Shown here: piece after piece, positions 50,306 through 63,225 of the stretch
How the letters are laid out: every line of letters begins with the position of its first letter
Position numbering within the stretch: the first letter of the stretch is position 1
Origin: Ricinus communis
Taxonomy: Eukaryota; Streptophyta; Magnoliopsida; Malpighiales; Euphorbiaceae
Direction of reading: 5' to 3'
Assembly (NCBI RefSeq): GCF_019578655.1
Contig: NC_063262.1
Coordinates: 20,281,582 to 20,345,581, forward strand
Length of the DNA: 64,000 bases
The notes under the pieces: generated by a model
What the model saw: the letters and a program-made list of their open reading frames with translations, nothing else
What the model was told of the DNA's origin: nothing
Database searches by the model: none
Position numbers and translations under genes: made by a program

Positions 50306-52022
50306 TGATCATTGTGACACTTTTACTAATGAGTGGTATTTCTCAAATTTCATAAAGAAGCTTACACTATAGAGTCCACAGATGGATCCGGAAGCCTATC
50401 AGACTACCAGATTCATGTTGGATCAGCTTTTAACCCTAAGTCTATGTGGCCCATTTTTATTAATCAATCATATAATTATATATTTACTTAACATACAATA
50501 AATAAAAATAAATGAAATAAAGCAGAAAGAAAATTCCTAATTATTACAATCTGCCTACAACTACGATTGTGAAAAGAAAAAGACCTAAAACTATATAGAG
50601 GTTAGGAATACATCAAAATATGTCAAAAATATATTAAACTTAGAGTCTATCTTGAACAACTGGCCGAATATACATGAGGAGTCGATCAGCTCAATGTAAA
50701 GCAATTGGCTCTTCATTGAACTGATAAGCTCTAGGGTCCTTAGGCAAGTTATCATTGAGTGTCCTTCGATCACCAACACAATCTCGCATTCTTAGAGCCG
50801 ATTTTCACATATATAGATGTTAATAATTAATTAGAATGAGATAAAATAGATTAAAAAAATATAAAAATAAAAGTTATAGAAGCAAATCAAAACCATAAAT
50901 CACTAAAATCCTAAATCTCATAAACTAATAGAAAACAATCAAAACAAAAGAATCATGTTTGAATAGGTTCAATTACTTAATCATAATAACAAATAGATCT
51001 AAATATTAACTCTATAGTATGTTTCTAATCAAATCTAAAATTATGCTTGTCAAACATCAAATCTCAAAAAAGTCCCAAGTTCTTATTATCATATTCAAAC
51101 CTAATCTAATCATATTTATCATAAGATCAAAATTCTAATCATGTTTCTAAGAATAGATAATATAAAAAACACAAGAAGAAATGCAAGAATTGATTTCTAT
51201 GATGAATGTGGATGTATGGTAGAACGAACCCTCAGGTTGTCACCTTGAATGTTGGATCTGTGAGTCTCGGGCAATAAGAATGCAGTCGAATCAAAAAATA
51301 GCTTTGTGAAATCTTCTATCAATTGAAAAATTGTTTCTAAAATGCTATTTCTTAACTGACTTATTTCCTAAAATGTCTCTTTCTTTAATGGCTTCTACTC
51401 TATAACGATAGCTAAGATTAATGATGCTTTTCTTTTTTATTTTCTCTCTGTTCTTTCTTTCTCGATATTTTCTCTATATCGATTTAACTTACAGTTGAAT
51501 TTTAGTTCTTGATTCCTCCTTGAAACCTTAAACACCTCGTTCTATTTATAGAGATGGGGTTTCAAAAGAAACTCTAGAGAAAGCATAGGTTTTTAGGAAA
51601 TATTGATAAATATCCAATTTATTTATTTAAAATTAAAATAATTATCGATAAAATTATAATCATCGCTAAGAAAACCTTATAGAATTTGTAATTGATTGTA
51701 AAATTGTCTGAAAATACAACGTCAGAGTGTCAAAATCCAATCAGTTCTATGAAGAGCCGATTGGCTCTATAGAGGAAGTTTTACAATTTGTTATTTAGTT
51801 CCTGATTTTATAAAAAAATCATCGTTTTAACACTCAAATTTAGTTTTTCTTGGCAATTAGGTCCAAATTCATTTTAAAAAGATAATTCCAGCTGGATTAA
51901 CCTCGACCTTAGCCTAGGATTCATTTTTCCTTCACCTTCCGAGACCCGAGAAGGCAATAACTTTCATCATAGGGTTTTTCCTTTTCCCCTCGATATCTAG
52001 ATCCGGAAAAGGGGTGCTAACA
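50306..52022 (-). repeat. 5' LTR of inner Tat element
   Basis: About 1.7 kb. On the minus strand starts TGTTAGCACCCCTTTTCC and ends near CAATGATCA, six bases before the PBS. No second LTR in the window for comparison, so the inner edge depends on the PBS. Confidence 0.7.
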
Positions 52023-52660
52023 ATAATCCTCGTTCTTCTTCTTATTAAAACACTGGATCCTTAAGGTCGACATTCCCATTTCGACTAGTATTATAACTTT
52101 TGCTCCATATGCCAATTTAAAGGACGTCTCTCTAATAGCTGTTCTAGGTGTGGTTATGTATGGCCAAAGAATACTATGAAGCTCATCAACCCATCTACCT
52201 TTTCTTTTATCTTATCTTCTTTTTCTACCCTTGGAGGATTGGTTGATTTGTGACCTTCGTTAGCCTATTGGACTGGGGACGAGCAATAGAGGTAAACCTT
52301 AGGTTGATTTTTATATGAGTATAGAATCTTTTGAACTCCTTATTATCAAACTGCTTCCTATTTTCAGTCACAACGGTATAAGGAATGTCATATTTGCAAA
52401 TGATTTCTCTCTAGAAGAAGTTAATTATTATTTTTTATGATGGTTGCCACAACTTCCACCTCAACCCACTTTGTGAAGTGGTCAATGGCTACAAATAGGA
52501 ACTTCTTTTGACATGCTGCCGTCACGAAAGGCCTAATTATGTCCATGCCCCATGCTGCGAAAGGCCAGGGACTGGTGATCAAAAACTATAGTTATATATG
52601 TAGATGAGATACAATATGATGCTCTTGACACTTGGTGCAAGTTTGTATGAGCGTAATTCC
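52023..52660 (-). pseudogene. Tat-lineage integrase, C-terminal part
   Basis: Broken minus-strand frames with an integrase core: DII-PFVTAACQKKFLFVAID and HFTKWVEVEVVATI (near 52440-52560), then WVDELHSIL and TAIRETSFKLAYGAKVIILVE (near 52065-52190). The catalytic DDE core starts in this segment. It ends where the inner Tat LTR begins. Confidence 0.75.
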
Positions 52661-52845
52661 TGTAAATTTTAAATTCTAGTTTCACTAATTCTAAGGGGAA
52701 AATTGGTAAATTAATATTTATATGAATAAATGAGTGCTATCTAATTTAACATTTCTAAATAATTATATTATATTGATTTGTGATTTTAGATAATTAAATT
52801 GTAATTTTATTAATTTTATCAAGTAATTTATTTTGATTAATCATC

Positions 52846-52891
<46 letters not shown>

Positions 52892-55270
52892 AGTGTAAAT
52901 ATTTAAATTTAAGGGAGCTTTGGTACTATAAATTAAGAGAAGGGATTGTAATGAAAATTTACAAAAAAAAAGGAAGGAAAAAGAATTAAAAAAATAAAAA
53001 CAATTAGTTGGATCATGTATAGCCCCTCCCCTCCCCTTTTCTCTTTTTTCTTTTCCTTTTCTCTTCTTCTCCGACACACACAATGTTCCCCCTCCCATTA
53101 CCATTGCAGCCACCAGCCTCTACCATTTCTCCTACTCCTTCCGCCTATGCCACTATCAATCCCACCCCTCACCGGAAAACACTCTAGAAGGATGCAAAAA
53201 AGCTGCAACTCGCTGCCACTGCTAGAATGATGTCTTGCCAGCCCCATTTCGTGATTATGACTTTAAAAATAGACTCTCCACCATTAGAAACCTTAGGATA
53301 GCCCTCTTTTCCTCCTTTTCCGTCGCCAAAAAGGGTGTTCAAAATTCAGCGAAGCCAAACCTCTCGGGCCTCGATCCGGTGAGATTTTGGCAAAAGCAAT
53401 TGCATATTCAAACTCTACATTAGTCATGCTTCATGTAGGCACCTTCCAATTCAAATTATGACACCGTTGATGGTACCGGCTTTCAGATTCTGGTGTTTTT
53501 CGGCCCGTAGAAATTTGGGCTTTTAGCTCAGTATAATTTATTTAGACCCAAAAATTATTGAAAATTTTTTAAAAGATATTTGGTACATTAATTGTTAGTT
53601 ATAAATAATTAATTAAATTATTTAATTAATTATTTGCTTAATTGTAAAAATATTGTGGATTTATTTTAGTGGTTAATTATTATTTGGTTTGATGAAAGTT
53701 GTAGCTGTGAGTAATTAAATTAAGATGCGAGAAATTATATGTGCGATTGGATCATAAATTAATTGTGAACTGGGTTGTGTTACAGAGTCGAAAAAAATTA
53801 TGCAGTTATGAGTGACTCGACTCCTGTTAAATAATTGGACAATATTATAAGTGTTTTCTTAGTAGGTTCTAGACCCATTTTACGGGGGATAAATGTTCGT
53901 ATTTTAGGGGAGGTTCTGCCAAATTTTCGGGTAGAATTTTAGAGTCGAAATTCTTAGACAGTTAATTCTAAGAGTCTAGGCCTAAGGTTGTTTACTAAAT
54001 ATTTTACTTTTATTGATTGTGTTATTTCCGTGAATAGATACCCTGTCGATTCAGCCTGCTCCAACCGAGGTATAGGAGTAGAGCAAGGGGATCGTCAGAA
54101 CAGTGAGTTAAGGTTGTATATCCTCTGCATGTGTCCTGCCAATTTTTATGTAGCATTTTTGACTAATAATTATCACAAATATTTTTAGTATTATTATCAT
54201 ATTAATATATTTTTGCTATTATAGATATTGCTTGAAATTTTTTATTATTTATTATTATGTATTCAATTAATTGATTTATAGATTTAAATTATTTATCTAA
54301 TTAATTAAATTTAGGTCTGCATTACATGTTCTATTCAATTTTATTTAATAAGTTATTGAACAATGGTAAGATTGCTTGCTATTTATGTCATTTTCATATA
54401 ATCACATGCCACCTGATAGATTGCATTAGGACCGTGTGCACACCAGTATAAATCAAAGATAGGTAATAAGGGAATATATTTTATGATATGCCTTGGTTGA
54501 GTATAACTTTCTAGACTATGAAAATTTGATTGCCGGAGGAAAGATCCCTGGTAAAGCATTACTTTTTAGATGCCGGCTATACTGGAAATTAAGTGACCAA
54601 GCTAGATTTAAGGACCCTGGTTTAGCTTCGCTTTCTAGACGCTAGTCTTATTGGAATAAAAGAGCCGAAAGGCTAATAATATTGAGATTAGGGTTCTGCT
54701 GAAGTACTAGTATCGTATGTGTTAAAATTGCATATTTGTAAATTATGATATGATACATAATTATTATTCTGTGATGTTTTATATTATTTAATTTTATATA
54801 TATATATATATATATGGCTGCTTAAATTTAGATATATGATTTTAACTCACTTTAGAGACTGACAGTCTCAATTTTAATTTTTCAGGTCACATCTAAGTTC
54901 TCCGTCATCTTTCTCTTGACAGTTCGACTTTCTCCTCCTTCAAGCCTATTGTAATTAATTTCTTTCTTTGTATTTTGAACTATTTAAAAATCTAGACTCT
55001 CTGCAATAATTGTTCCAAAGCTTAAATATTTTATTTTGGTCTGTTAAAACTGTGGAAAAATATTAAGCGATCATGCTGATGGATTAATTTAATTGTGTTG
55101 TGATTATATGAATGAATGTTGGTAAATAAATTGTTGATATATTCGACTAGTATTTATATATGTGGGTACTATTTGAGTTATTGATTAGTCAGGCTTGCTA
55201 CAGGTTTTGGTGGCCTTAAGCCTACCCATTCCCTAGCACCGGTCACAGTCCCACAGATAGGGTCGTGATA
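52661..55270 (+). repeat. Chromovirus LTR inserted in Tat integrase (plus orientation)
   Basis: 2.61 kb, from TGTAAATTTTAAATTC to GGTCGTGATA, matching the 3' LTR at 5664-8440 in the opposite orientation. The host integrase zinc-binding domain is cut between its His pair (left as CGAHEA, right of the insert) and its Cys pair (CTKC, left of the insert). No internal region, so it is solo. Flanking 5-mers ATTCC and ATGAA do not match. It holds an (AT)19 tract (52851-52888). Open frames within (52844-53113, 53015-53230) are low-complexity. Confidence 0.8.
52851..52888. repeat. (AT)19 microsatellite
   Basis: Perfect dinucleotide run inside the chromovirus LTR. Confidence 0.95.
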
Positions 55271-55700
55271 ATGAACTTCTATCCTCAAAGGATGGCTTTT
55301 CTAGCTATGGTGCTAGATGCTTCATGAGCACCACAAATCCCTTCATAGATCTCTCTAAGGACATAATCTGCTTTTTTCATCGAGATACATCTAGACCAAG
55401 GATGAGATATTAACTTTCTATAAAAGATACCCTCTTGAAAGAGTACATGGCTAAGATTTTCACTATCTTAGTTGCAAAATTCTCATCTTCTGGTAACTTT
55501 TCTTCTTCAAGGTACTGGATGATCTCTTTCATCCATAGGTCGTACTCTTCGATGACTAATACCTCTTCTTTCGCTATGTTGGGCTGTTCAAGTATGTAGA
55601 ACAAAATCTTATTACTTGGCTCCCATTGCGAGGCAAGCTTAGCTAGATAATCTACTTCTTTGTTTTTATCTCATGGGACCTGGATAATACTCCATTGGTC
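55271..55700 (-). pseudogene. Tat-lineage integrase, N-terminal part
   Basis: Open 55410-55604 reads an RNase H-integrase linker (EEYDLWMKEIIQYLEEEKLP). Left of it the HHCC zinc-binding domain begins with CGAHEASSTIARKAIL (about 55275-55330) and is then cut by the LTR at 55270. Confidence 0.7.
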
Positions 55701-57300
55701 TCTACCATCCTCAATTCTCTATAACATAGCTTTTGCCTGACTTATATACTTGGCGAGATCAAGATCTTTAACTTCAAAGATCTCCATTATTTTATTGACC
55801 ACTAGCTGTGAATCACTGATGATATTCAAATGTTTGGCTCGCATTATTACTGCCATCTTTAGACCTATAAGTAATGCTTCATACTCGACAATATTATTAG
55901 AAGCTTTAAACTTAATTTTTACCAAGCTTTTAAGCTGAATATTGTTTAGTCCCTCAAGATGTATGCATGCTCCTGCCCTATCAACATTAGATGCTCCATC
56001 AACATGCAATAACCCTTTGACAAGATCTTCATCAACTTTTTCTATAATTTCAGGCATGCTCATCTCTATCACGAAGTCAGCTAATACTTGTGCTTTCATA
56101 GCCTTTTTGGGCTCATACCGAACATCAAAAGCCCCCACCTGAATCGACCAATGGATAAGTCACCAAAATGTCTCTAGCCACTACAGTACCTTTCTCAATG
56201 GTTGGTTCATTCTGACTATTATTGTGTGTTCTTAGAAATACTATATGAGCTTAATAATAATGGTGATGACAGCTAAAGACAACTTTTCTATCATAGGATA
56301 CCGAGTTTTTGCCCCTTTCAAGACCTTACTCGTATAGTAGATAGGCTTCTGCTCGCCATGTTCCTCCTTAACAAGGACGAGGCAATGGTTTCCTCAGTCA
56401 CTGCTAGATATAAATACAAATTTTCCCCACTCAAAGTTCTGCTAAGTAAGGGTGGTGAAATTAGAAGCTTCTTCATCTCCTCGAAAGCCCTTTGACATTC
56501 TTTTATCCATTCAAAGTTTTTAACATTCTTAAAAGTCTTGAAGAACGACAGACATCTTTTAGCTGAGCAAGGGATGAACCGACCAATAGCTATTATTTAG
56601 ACATTTAACTTTTGCACCTCCTTGATGCTACTTGGTGGACTCATCTTTATGATTGCCTTGATATTTCTTAGGGTTAGCCGTTATCCCTTTCTACAAGATC
56701 ATGAATCCTAAGAACATCCTAGCTTTAACACCAAAGGCATACTTATCAGGGTTTAATTTGAGTTGGTACTTCTCTATGATGTTGAGTGCTTCCTTAAAAT
56801 CTCTAGCATAATCCTCAGCCTTAGCTGACTTGATGATCATATCATCCATATATACCTCCACAGTTTTGCCGCTCTGATATTTGAACATAGTGTTTACCAA
56901 ACTTTGGTACGTTGCTCCAGCATTATTTAGACCAAAAGGCATTATTGTATAACAAAAGGTACCTATATCCGTGACAAAAGAAGTCTTCTCTTCGTCAGAA
57001 TTAAACATCTTAATCTAATGAACCCCTGAGCAGTATTGACAAAGTTTTATACTACATAATTACTTATTGAATCCACTAACTGGTCAATGTTGGAAATGGG
57101 ATAACTATCTTTTGGACAAGCCTTATTTAAATATGTACAATCTACACATATTCGCCATCCCCTATTTGGCTTCTTAACCAAAACCACATTCGCTACCTAA
57201 TTAGGATACGTTACTAGCCTGATGAACCTAGCTTTTAGCAGCTTGTTGACTTCTTTAGCTATGGTGATTTACTTTTTAGGAGCAAAGCTTCTCTTCTTTT
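55701..57300 (-). pseudogene. Tat-lineage RT and additional RNase H, disrupted
   Basis: RT palm open at 56691-57008 with MPFGLNNAGATYQSL and the catalytic YMDD box. Upstream KKPNRGW and IRVCVDY-like remnants reach 57300. The segment 55719-56138 contains HVDGASN, then KASNNIVEYEALLIGLKMA and SDSQLVVNKI: the extra plant-type RNase H that marks the Tat clade, acquired next to the usual degenerate one (about 56140-56600). Frames are broken between parts. Confidence 0.85.
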
Positions 57301-58109
57301 GCTTGACCGACTTAAAACTAGGATTGACATTTAACTAATGGGAGATTATACATGGATCAATCCTAACTGTTTCAGAAGGTGAGCTAGCAAATATGTGCAT
57401 TTTCTCAGTAAGCATCTGTTATATACTTTGGATCACTTGACCAGACAATTCGATGCTGACCTAAACTACCTTCTTTAGATCCCCGCTAAAGATAACTTTT
57501 TTAACTCTCCCATTACCTCTACTTTTGCTGAACCTTCCATTGTTGGATGCATCAAAGCTTCTACAAGGAGTGCTTGTCATGTCCTCTTCAATAAGGTAAG
57601 ATAGCATTCTCTCGCCATCTTCTAGTTACTGAGCATAGTTATAACCCCTCTAGAAATTAGAATCTTCAGCTTTAGATAGTTGATGTTCATGGCTGCCTTT
57701 ATTTCCACAGCATAGGTCGTCCGAAAATTACATTGTATGCAAATGGAATATCAATTACCATGAAGGAGGTTTGCCACTTCTTGGTCAGTCCCTTAATTCT
57801 ATATGCTTTCCTAGTTTTTCCCTAAGTTATACCGTTAGCTTAGTTATCCCGAAAGGTTGTACTGGTTGGCTACCTAAATTGAGTAATTGAGTCGTGCACA
57901 GCTTCAAATTCATCACTCCCCTACTGATGGCCTCGTAGCACTATAGAGCTATGATATTGATCGCATTTTTATGATCCATAAATAGCCTCCTTACCTAGTA
58001 GTTCTCAATGAATCCTGAGACTACTAAGGCATCTTAGTGAGGCATTTCAATTTCTTCTCTATCCTTCTCTGAGAAAACTATATCTAAAAGTTTCTCATTC
58101 TCGGTCATC
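57301..58109 (-). pseudogene. Tat-lineage protease region, disrupted
   Basis: No long frame, but minus-strand fragments near 57650-58030 (such as PFAYNVIFGRPML-like wording near 57700-57750) fit the retropepsin C-terminal region of Tat elements. The right edge is the ATAAC target duplication of a solo LTR. Confidence 0.55.
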
Positions 58110-58114
58110 ATAAC

Positions 58115-60323
58115 TGTGACACCTGTAAAGGATGTCAGACATACATTGTATGCAAAGACTGATACATAACATATTTCTTAACTACTAACTTTTAACTCAC
58201 AAATTAATATGTATAACAAAAACTATTTATATGAGTCATACATATCACATACCAAAAAGCTCACAACATCAAATAGTACACTTTTCTTTTATACACATAG
58301 AATGCTCCAGATTTATACATGATAATGAAATCCACTAGACATGTCACGTCCAAGAAAGAAAAACTGAGGGCGACCTCCTGCTGACCTACTTGACATAATG
58401 CTAGTGCGATAGATGTAAATGTTTCGTCAAAACTAATTATAATTCTTCTAATCCTAAAAAAGAAATAATGCAGAGGAGTGAGCCTGCAACTCAGCAAAAG
58501 AATAACATAACTTCCAATGAAAAATAACACAATCAAACGTGTAGTATTATCAAACATCAAACTATTCGATATTTAATTATGACTTTATAGTGTTTACATA
58601 AACCTTGTCATAGCATTTTCTTTAGGACAACAATGAACTTGTGAATTATATTTAATTCCATAATAATATATATATTTTTATTTTCATGGATCCCCATACG
58701 CACACAGCCAACTATAATCTTATGGGGAATTCCATATCGCACACAGCCTTGCCTCATTCACAAGTAGTATTGCGTCCTTACAATCATCTGACCATAATTC
58801 TTATATATATATATATATATATATATCATTTAAATAACTAACATCTCCATAATATATAAGAAACCATAATAATACCTATGATATACCAAAAACATACCAT
58901 ATTCCAACATGGCAGATTTAATAGTATGCATTCACAAATACACCAAACATTCCACATTAGGAATTCCAAAGCCATATTCTCCAGATCAGTAATATTATAA
59001 GTCTAGATTAATTTAAAACTGATTTTATATCAAATGGATGTGTATAGAAAGAGAAACATCAAAAACATTCTACCATGGTCAAGCTGTCAATAAAATTAAG
59101 CAACAGAAAGTATGATCCAGATTGGCCATCAAAACAGCAAAATCAAGCTTCCTCTATTTCTATAATATTTGTAAATTACATTTCAAATTTTCTATAGCAA
59201 TAAGTAGCACTCCATTTGGAGTTATAAAACTCCAGATATGGCTAAATCAAATATATTATTCACATTATAACAGGACACTCGAATTCACCATTCAACATTC
59301 ATATAGAACATTAAGTTATTCACTTGCCTTTGTTGCTCCCTTCCCTTTGCTTGAGCTTGGGTGTCACCCTCATTCCAAATTAGTTTAGCTGAAATAGATC
59401 ATAATTCACTTATTTTTAAATACCCAAAGTTAATAGAATTTCATATAGCATGATAACGTCACTAAACTCTCTACATATGTGTGGCTGCCAACTATGACAG
59501 AATTAATAGAGTGAATTTAAAAATCCACCAAAACTTCTATACAATAAATTTCATAATGAAACTTTTCATATCACTAACCTTATGTCTCTAATATAATTTA
59601 AAACTGATTTTGTTTCAATTGGAGGTGTATAGAGAAATATTCGTATAAAACAATCCACCTTACTCACACCAAAGATGGAAACTGAACAATAAAATGTATT
59701 CTCTTATTATACTAACATAGAGTCTGATTCAGATCGAGCTAAAGAAATAAAAGCTTTAGATGACCCCTTAAAATTTCTATATTATTAAAGAACACTCAAT
59801 TTAAAGCTTTCTAGCTTAAGATATGATCAAAAAAATAAGACTGAAAAATTAGATCTTTAGAACTCGAATTCTATGTCTTCTAAACCCTAACTCAATTTAA
59901 CAAAATATTAAAATTACTTACCAAATAAACCTCTAAAGCCTTTGTAGATGAAGATTAAGATCAAAAATGGATTTTAAACCTCCAAATTCCACTTGAAAAT
60001 TCAGTTTCCTTTTTTTTGAAGAAGAAGAAGAAGAAAGAAAGAAGAAGAAGAAGAAGGAAGAAGAACTACTACCTTTTCTTTCTTCTTCCCCTTTTCTATC
60101 ACATTAATATTTTTTTTTTAGGTTCAATTAACCCCTTAATTTTTTTCCATTAATCAACTCAATCCTTTAACTTTCTAATTCTTATTATGGACTTAATTGT
60201 AACATATATAATATTCTTTTATTTAACATTAGCACTAATACCATACATATCTCATGCATTTCTCATATCTATATGATATGCATGTTATAAAAATAAATGC
60301 AAATGCATTAGGTGCGCATTACA
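58115..60323. repeat. Solo LTR with 5-bp target duplication ATAAC
   Basis: TGTGACACC... to ...GCGCATTACA, 2209 bp, flanked by ATAAC at 58110-58114 and 60324-60328. No internal coding region; the gag-protease continuity of the host element is interrupted exactly here. A CTTCTTC/GAAGAA tract and a GTGTCACA end on the minus strand suggest minus orientation and a chromovirus-like LTR (inference). Contains (TA)n at 58802-58826. Confidence 0.85.
60018..60065. repeat. (GAA)n-rich polypurine tract
   Basis: About 48 bp of GAA/GAAA repeats inside the solo LTR. Confidence 0.9.
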
Positions 60324-60328
60324 ATAAC

Positions 60329-62140
60329 TCAGCCTCTTTTTCTCTTAGAGCTCTTAGCCATAAACATAGCTCCCCTAAAGATCACACAAACATCACCTTT
60401 CTCGAAACCTCTCTTTCTTAGGGACCCTTCCTGATCTCTATCTCTTGATCCTTTGGAGACCTTATAACTTATGTCCTTATTGAACTGACCTTCTTTTCTA
60501 ACAATAAACCTCTTAAGGTGCTCTCTCTCAATCAGCCTGTCAATATTTCTCTTAAGGCGAATGCAATCCTCTGTATCATGACCATGATCATTATGGAACT
60601 TATAATATTTGTTTTTATTCTTGCAATCTGCGGTTTGCTTGGATACTGGATCTCACCTTTATTCTTTTGAACCCACATCAAGATGTCGGTTCTTAATGTG
60701 TTCAGAGGAACGTCTTTAGTATTATTGCTCCTAGAATCACTCTTCCTCATATCATCCCTATACCCTTGCTTAGGCTGATCAGACTTACCTTTTGACCGAT
60801 TATCATGGTTGGTCCTTCTTGTAACTTGGTAATCTTCGTCTAACCTGATGAAACTGTAAGCTCGATCCATGAGCTCAGCGTATGACTCTAGCAGGTCAAT
60901 GGTTAATGATTCCTTGAACGTGTTCATGCAAGTATTGTCAATCATTGCATCTATAGTTGTATCCTAGTTGAGCTTTTCTACTTGGACAACTTCTATGTTC
61001 AACCTTTCCATAAAATCTTTCAAGATTTCATCACGCCTTTGAATATACTTTTTTAGATCATTGGACCTCATCTTTAGAGGTATGCTAGTGAGGAACTGAG
61101 CTTTAAATAATTCAACAAGAGTAGCAAAGTTATATATAGAGCCATCTGGCAAGCTCTGATACCACTTATGTGCACTTTTCTTTAGGGTTGTTAGGAAAAT
61201 TCTACACCTGATTGGATATGACACATTATGTAATCCTATGTTAATGTTAAAATTATTAACATGATCTAGTGGATTCCCTGAACTATCATAGAAATCTAAA
61301 GGTGGCAATCTTAGCTTCTTAGGGAAGTGCTCTGCTGGGATGCTCGGACATAGGGGATTACCCTTAAATAGAACCTCATCTCTCATTATTCTTCCTATAC
61401 GATACTTTTTCAGAGATCATTTACTTTCTTATTGATGGTCTACTCAAGACATGCAGAATCATGAGTTTGAGAATCAGAACTCTCCTCCTCAATTTTTCTA
61501 GCTCGATTATTACTTTTACGAGACCTATTATCCTTTATTTGATTATTTTTTATCCACAAGATTTATATGGTCGGTGGTGGACTGATATCAATGCTACACT
61601 CTATCATTGTAGGAGCTCGGTTGGTGTTTATTGGCATAGTTTGCCTTACAAGTGTTTAAGCTAGAACATTCTCATAATACTTCTTCACCCACCTATTGAT
61701 TATACATAGTAACAACATCCTTTGGCGAGGCTTGCTAAAGATGTTGAGGGAGATCTAGTGGTAGAGCTCGGCTATGAGGTGTAATGGGCGACGAGAAGAA
61801 TGGGGACTGAGATATAGGCGCTTGAGGTTTCTGCCCCATCTCCCTTTGCCAAGTAACTAAAATCTCTCCACAGGGATAGACCTCTCTAGGTATAATTTCC
61901 ACTGAAGATCTCCTCAGGTATGAAATTAATATTGGAAAGATTTCTTCTCTAGGGCTGGAAAGATGGTGTGATCATTCCTGTAGGACTTGAGGATCGATGA
62001 TCGACTTGTGGGGGCAATTAGAGGTCTAGTAGGTGTATCACTGATTCCAACTCCAGTCCTTGGTGGGAGAACATCATCTTTTTGATCTTGACCAGATGTT
62101 ATTTAGCTTGATGAGATAGGAAAATAAAGTTTTTTGCGCA
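60329..62140 (-). pseudogene. Tat-lineage gag, disrupted
   Basis: Open 60964-61386 contains a retrotransposon gag domain (CRIFLTTLKKSAHKWYQSLP, FATLVELFKAQFLTSI). Open 60532-60945 holds the region after it (ESYAELMDRAYSFIRLDEDY), and a basic, broken C-terminal part ends at 60329. N-terminal sequence rich in Pro/Ser can be followed to about 61860; the rest up to the PBS is leader. Confidence 0.8.
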
Positions 62141-62142
62141 AA

Positions 62143-62165
62143 GTTTTTCCATAGACAGAGCCAAT
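62143..62165 (-). other. Primer-binding site of outer Tat element
   Basis: Minus strand TTGGCTCTGTCTATGGAAA resembles the common Tat-type PBS TTGGCGCCGTCTGTGGGAA, with changes mostly at CpG or C/G positions. Confidence 0.65.
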
Positions 62166-62504
62166 TGATAACTCGGTCAACTAGATGAGCTATCAATAAG
62201 ATATTGAAAGGTTGACCCGATCTCTGGAGTACCTATAAAAATGGTTAAAAGGCGTCGAATGGGGTTGTCCGACCACTTACTTTGATAATTAAATTAATAA
62301 TTTATGAAAGGATGGCTTAAAGTATAATGAGTGTGTAAAATAATATATTGTAGCTTTTTATATAGACGTTGAAGATCTCTTTGTCCTATTAGGAGAAGAA
62401 CTCTGTAGATGTAGGTCGTCCTAATTACAATAGAACTTATTCTCGTGACTGTCTGAAAAGTCCTAGGTCGGGTCAGACTCCTCGAGAAGAGTTCGACTAT
62501 GACA
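62166..62504 (-). repeat. 5' LTR of outer Tat element (short)
   Basis: 339 bp from TGTCATAGTCG (minus strand, at 62504) to the PBS. Contains a minus-strand TATATAAAAAG TATA box at about 62353-62363. Boundaries rely on TG/CA ends and the adjacent PBS. Confidence 0.65.
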
Positions 62505-63225
62505 CGGTCTCTTAGACTTTAACCATTTACAGTTTAAACTCAAACCTCATTGAGATAAAATAAATGTGAATCAAATGAACAAACAAAAATTAAGAACTAA
62601 TATATAAAATGGAATTTATAATTTACATTTATATTTAAATGAAAAATTTATTTCTTATGCTACTTTTCAATTGTTTTCTGGTAACTGAAGAAGCTTGCAT
62701 TTTCGTTATGAGATTTGTCAATGGTTGAATTACATATATATATATATATATAGTGGTAAGAATTTAGATAGGCTTTTAATTTGTGCACTTACTGATTGTT
62801 TAGCTCGTCATATTCTTAGTTTGGATGTAGCTATGTAGTGGTTTGCACATCATGTTTGTTGTTTATCTTCTTTAGCTAAGGATGTGAGCATTATAGATTC
62901 TCTTAATTTTTTGATTCTTGTTTATTGTTATTTCTTTTTAATAAAGTATTTTGGGATGCCCATTGTGTTGGTCCGAATAACTTGTTATCCTAGCTGAAAT
63001 GCTCAGATAACTAAGATGTTTGGGTGCATTTTTAAAGTGCCTTTCAAGTAAATTCATGTTTAAAAAATAGAAAAAGAGGAATAATCTTTTACTAGATTAG
63101 AGTTAGACTCATATTTGGTGTACTTGCAATTTCTAGTTGCTTTGCAATCAAATGCGCCCTTAGAAAGATTATATATATTATTAAATTCTTTTTTCTATAT
63201 TGGTTGAATTCTTTAAATAGATTTA
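62505..63225. other. Spacer, no gene seen
   Basis: AT-rich with a (TA)n tract at 62732-62752. A plus-strand stretch at about 62755-62900 has a non-random translation (LLICALTDCLARHILSLDV) that could be a LINE remnant, but I cannot support a call. Confidence 0.4.

Larger units (their letters stand above)
44171..52022 (-). mobile_element. Tat-lineage Ty3/gypsy element (inner), truncated in RT
   Basis: 5' LTR at about 50306-52022, PBS at 50281-50299, then gag, protease and the first half of RT on the minus strand. The element stops within RT at about 44170 against a LINE. A solo LTR (45935-47331) interrupts the gag-protease part. Its right LTR edge (TGTTAGCACCCC at 52022) abuts integrase of the outer Tat element, so this one inserted into that one. 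RNase H, integrase and 3' LTR are missing. Confidence 0.8.
52023..62504 (-). mobile_element. Tat-lineage Ty3/gypsy element (outer), three times interrupted
   Basis: 5' LTR 62166-62504, PBS 62143-62165, gag to 60329, [solo LTR 58115-60323], protease 57300-58109, RT, a second (Tat-type) RNase H, integrase to 55271, [chromovirus LTR 52661-55270], integrase remainder 52023-52660, then the inner Tat element. The 3' part beyond integrase is lost. The gag and RNase H wording is that of the Tat clade (Retand/Tat type). Confidence 0.85.

Noticed and set aside
52844..53230. Frames on both strands in the plus-orientation chromovirus LTR
   Set aside because: Translated microsatellite and C/T-rich low-complexity DNA; no conservation with the other LTR copy.
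53988..54188. 66-codon plus-strand frame that might be a small gene
   Set aside because: Inside the LTR near its promoter/leader region; no conservation with the inverted copy.
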